A stretch of 34,286 nt of DNA, from NCBI GenBank assembly GCA_002633005.1, contig NMRA01000927.1, positions 62,279 to 96,564 of the forward strand. The letters run 5' to 3'. The position numbers and the translations under genes are program-made. The notes under the pieces are model-generated. The model saw only the letters and a program-made list of their open reading frames with translations, was not told the DNA's origin and ran no database searches. Origin of the DNA: Phoronis australis (lineage: Eukaryota > Phoronida > Phoronidae). Numbering within the stretch: the stretch's first letter is position 1; each line of letters begins with the position of its first letter. Below are positions 23,001 to 26,000 of the stretch, piece after piece.

Positions 23001-26000
23001 CGTTAGGTATATGCATTTTATACGATCCTGTGTTTCGCCTGTTTGGTGTAGCCTTATACACCTTATTCACGCAGTCGCCATTTCAAGAGGGAGCCTCTTT
23101 TTAGGTCTTGAAATAGTGCATTCCGCGCTTAATCACGTGCCTCGCTAATATTTATGTCCCAAATGCATTGTTTTTTAAATCTGAAAAGAGGCTCACTTTT
23201 AAAATGGCAACTGTGAATGAGGTCTATAAGCCAGACTTCCATGCTTGTAGCCTCAGATTGCCACCAAAGTCGGTGTGTTAGGTGATCACATGTTTGGCCT
23301 CTTTGTAGTGCTGGTGTTGGCCGTACAGGCACGTTCATCGCCTTGGATTACCTGATGGACCAGGCAGACACAGAGGGCAAGGTGAACGTATACGCATATG
23401 TCAAGGACATGAGAACAAAGCGTTGTAACATGATACAGGTGAGCATCCCTTGGTTCATATTTTTGTACTCCCAAGTCAAACTCGTAATTATTTTTCACGT
23501 CTGTTCGAATACAAAATCAGTTTTGTGTGCTTGAGTATGTCTTTGTTTATGCTGGTGAGAATCTAGTCCCATTTCGCACTACTGGTGACCCCTAGGTTTG
23601 AGCTACAAACCCGTAAAAACTCTAAGACTTCACGTTTGGACTCCCAACTTGTATTGGTAATACTGGGGTCATCAAGTGCAAGCTGGGACGTAAACCATAG
23701 TATATTCAAGCACGCAAAACTGAATTAGAGGCATTTGAATTCGCAAAAAAGTACAACAGAAAATGTTTCCTGGATAGGTGGTCTTTGTTCACATTCATTT
23801 TGTTAATTAGTTAAAATGAAAGTAACCTTTCGAAAACTCTGCTTTTCAGTAAGCTCATCGTGTGTGCTTACGAACTTACTGTGAAATACGCTGCAGTTCG
23901 GTGTACTGCTTACATTTAGACAATAAGAGGATGGTTATGGGTGACAACTGAAAGGGAAGAAAAATTATATTTTGTCTCTGAAATCCTGAGAAATGTCTTA
24001 AAATAGTTTCCATGCTTGGAAAACTCATTGAAAATGGAAAAGTATGAAAAAGATGAATTAAAACCTCTCGTGTGACACGTCGGGTGTTATTGTTTTAGGT
24101 TGTATTAATTGTTCTAGTCTCCTTATCGTGGGAAAAACGTCAGGTTTGCCTCTGTGGTGCATGTATCGGTGTATTTGGTGTTAGTTTCTAAGATGAGAAA
24201 TGAATCTTTCCAGACGCTTGAACAGTACGTCTTCCTGCACAATGCGCTGCTGGAGGCGATCAAAAGTGGTAACACATGCATACCTGCTGAAGAGTTCATA
24301 CTGGAGCACGCCACGCTCTCCGTCTTGAACACGGACACAAAGAAAACTCCCATGGAAGAGCAGTTTGAAGTGAGTGGTCTTGTTATGGATGATGTGTTAA
24401 GTACGGACTTGGTAGTGGCATAATGTGTGATTAGAACTGGAGTTGTTGAAGAAACTGAATGGGTTGTATGTGCAATTTTTGTTGATACCTCAGCTGCATT
24501 TGATCGTATTGATTGTGACTGATACCTCAACTGTATTTGATGTTATTGATTGCGACATGATTTATGATCGTATTCCTAGATACAATGTTAGTAATCTGAA
24601 CATTAATTTCACTAAATGCACTTGATAATGTCAGTTGCATAGCATAACATGCAGAATTTCCAATTTATTTCAGAATGTTTTTGTGTTTATGTTAAATAAT
24701 TTATTTCCTTTTTTTCAGCTTCTTCGTGACTTAATCCTGCCCATTAACATGTCACGTGTCAAATCTGCTCTAGACACTGAAAACTCAAGTAAAAACAGAG
24801 ACCCAACCATTGTGCCATGTAAGTTGCAGAAATTGAATAAAATTAAATACGTTTTTAGCAATTATTACACTGAAATAACTGGTTTTTATGATTATGAGGA
24901 TGATAATAAGTTGTAAGTGTTATATGCTATTATTGTCACTCTGAAACTTTTGGATTGCAGTTGACACCTCAGATGTGTACCTAAAAGATACCATGACATT
25001 TAATTTTGTTATAATTTCAGTTTGATGTAGTCGTTTAGCATTCAGACGAATTTGCCGGTAACAAACGAAAATTGCGTGACATTACTTGATGATGTTAATT
25101 AAATCAGTTTTTGGCCACAGTAAGATTAAAAACCGGACGATCGCGTTTCGTTTAATTGAACATGAACTTTTTTATTTGTGCGGCGATCATCCGGTTTTTG
25201 ATGATGTTAATATGTTATTTTAGATAACAGTTGTCGACCATACCTAATCACCCCAGTCGATGGCTCCACCGACTACATAAATGCTGTGTTCATTGACGTA
25301 AGTGTGACCTTGCTGTCCAATAATTACATTTGAACTGTCTAGTGTCAGTTGTGAGGTTTTCTAGGAAGCGTGGAGTTGCATAACGTTTCAAAAGTCCTCT
25401 CGTATACAGAAAAGAGCAGACGGCAGCGAGATGATGTCATGATGCTGTCAATGTAACTGGTATCACGAGGAGCCTTCCCTCATTGTGTTCGTCAATTTCT
25501 TTCTTTCTTTCTTGATAAAATTATCGTATTTTATACAACAGTTTATACGTATGGGTGATAAAATTATCGTATTTTATACTATCCGAAATTGTCAAAAACA
25601 TGCTTTGAAACGTGAATCATTTTCATTTGATTAGTAAGAGTTTTAGTAATACATTGCTCCTGGGAATGGTATATGTATTTGTCTCTATGTGTGAATAGTG
25701 GGGATGTCTGAAAAGAGACCACCGGGGGGGGGTCTTTCGGAAAAAAGTGTTGGTTCTTTCGGAATTGTGTTGCGTCATGCAGCACTCTTGTTCAGCAATA
25801 GGCTTTTAAGGTATATTGTAAGACGAAGGTTTTGTTGTAGGTCACTTGGCTGGTGTAAGACAAATGACACTTCATCTATTGATAAGTTAGTCAACTTGAA
25901 ATATTTTGACGATCTGTTCGAGATGAAAGCTTGAGAAAATATTTACATGTTGACCTTGTTTTGTACATGTACCTGTCATACAAAATCCCCAAAAAGCCCC

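Noticed and set aside
24123-24530. Minus-strand open frame of 135 codons
   Set aside because: Antisense of exon s, whose plus-strand reading is a clear D1 Q-loop segment with good splice sites.
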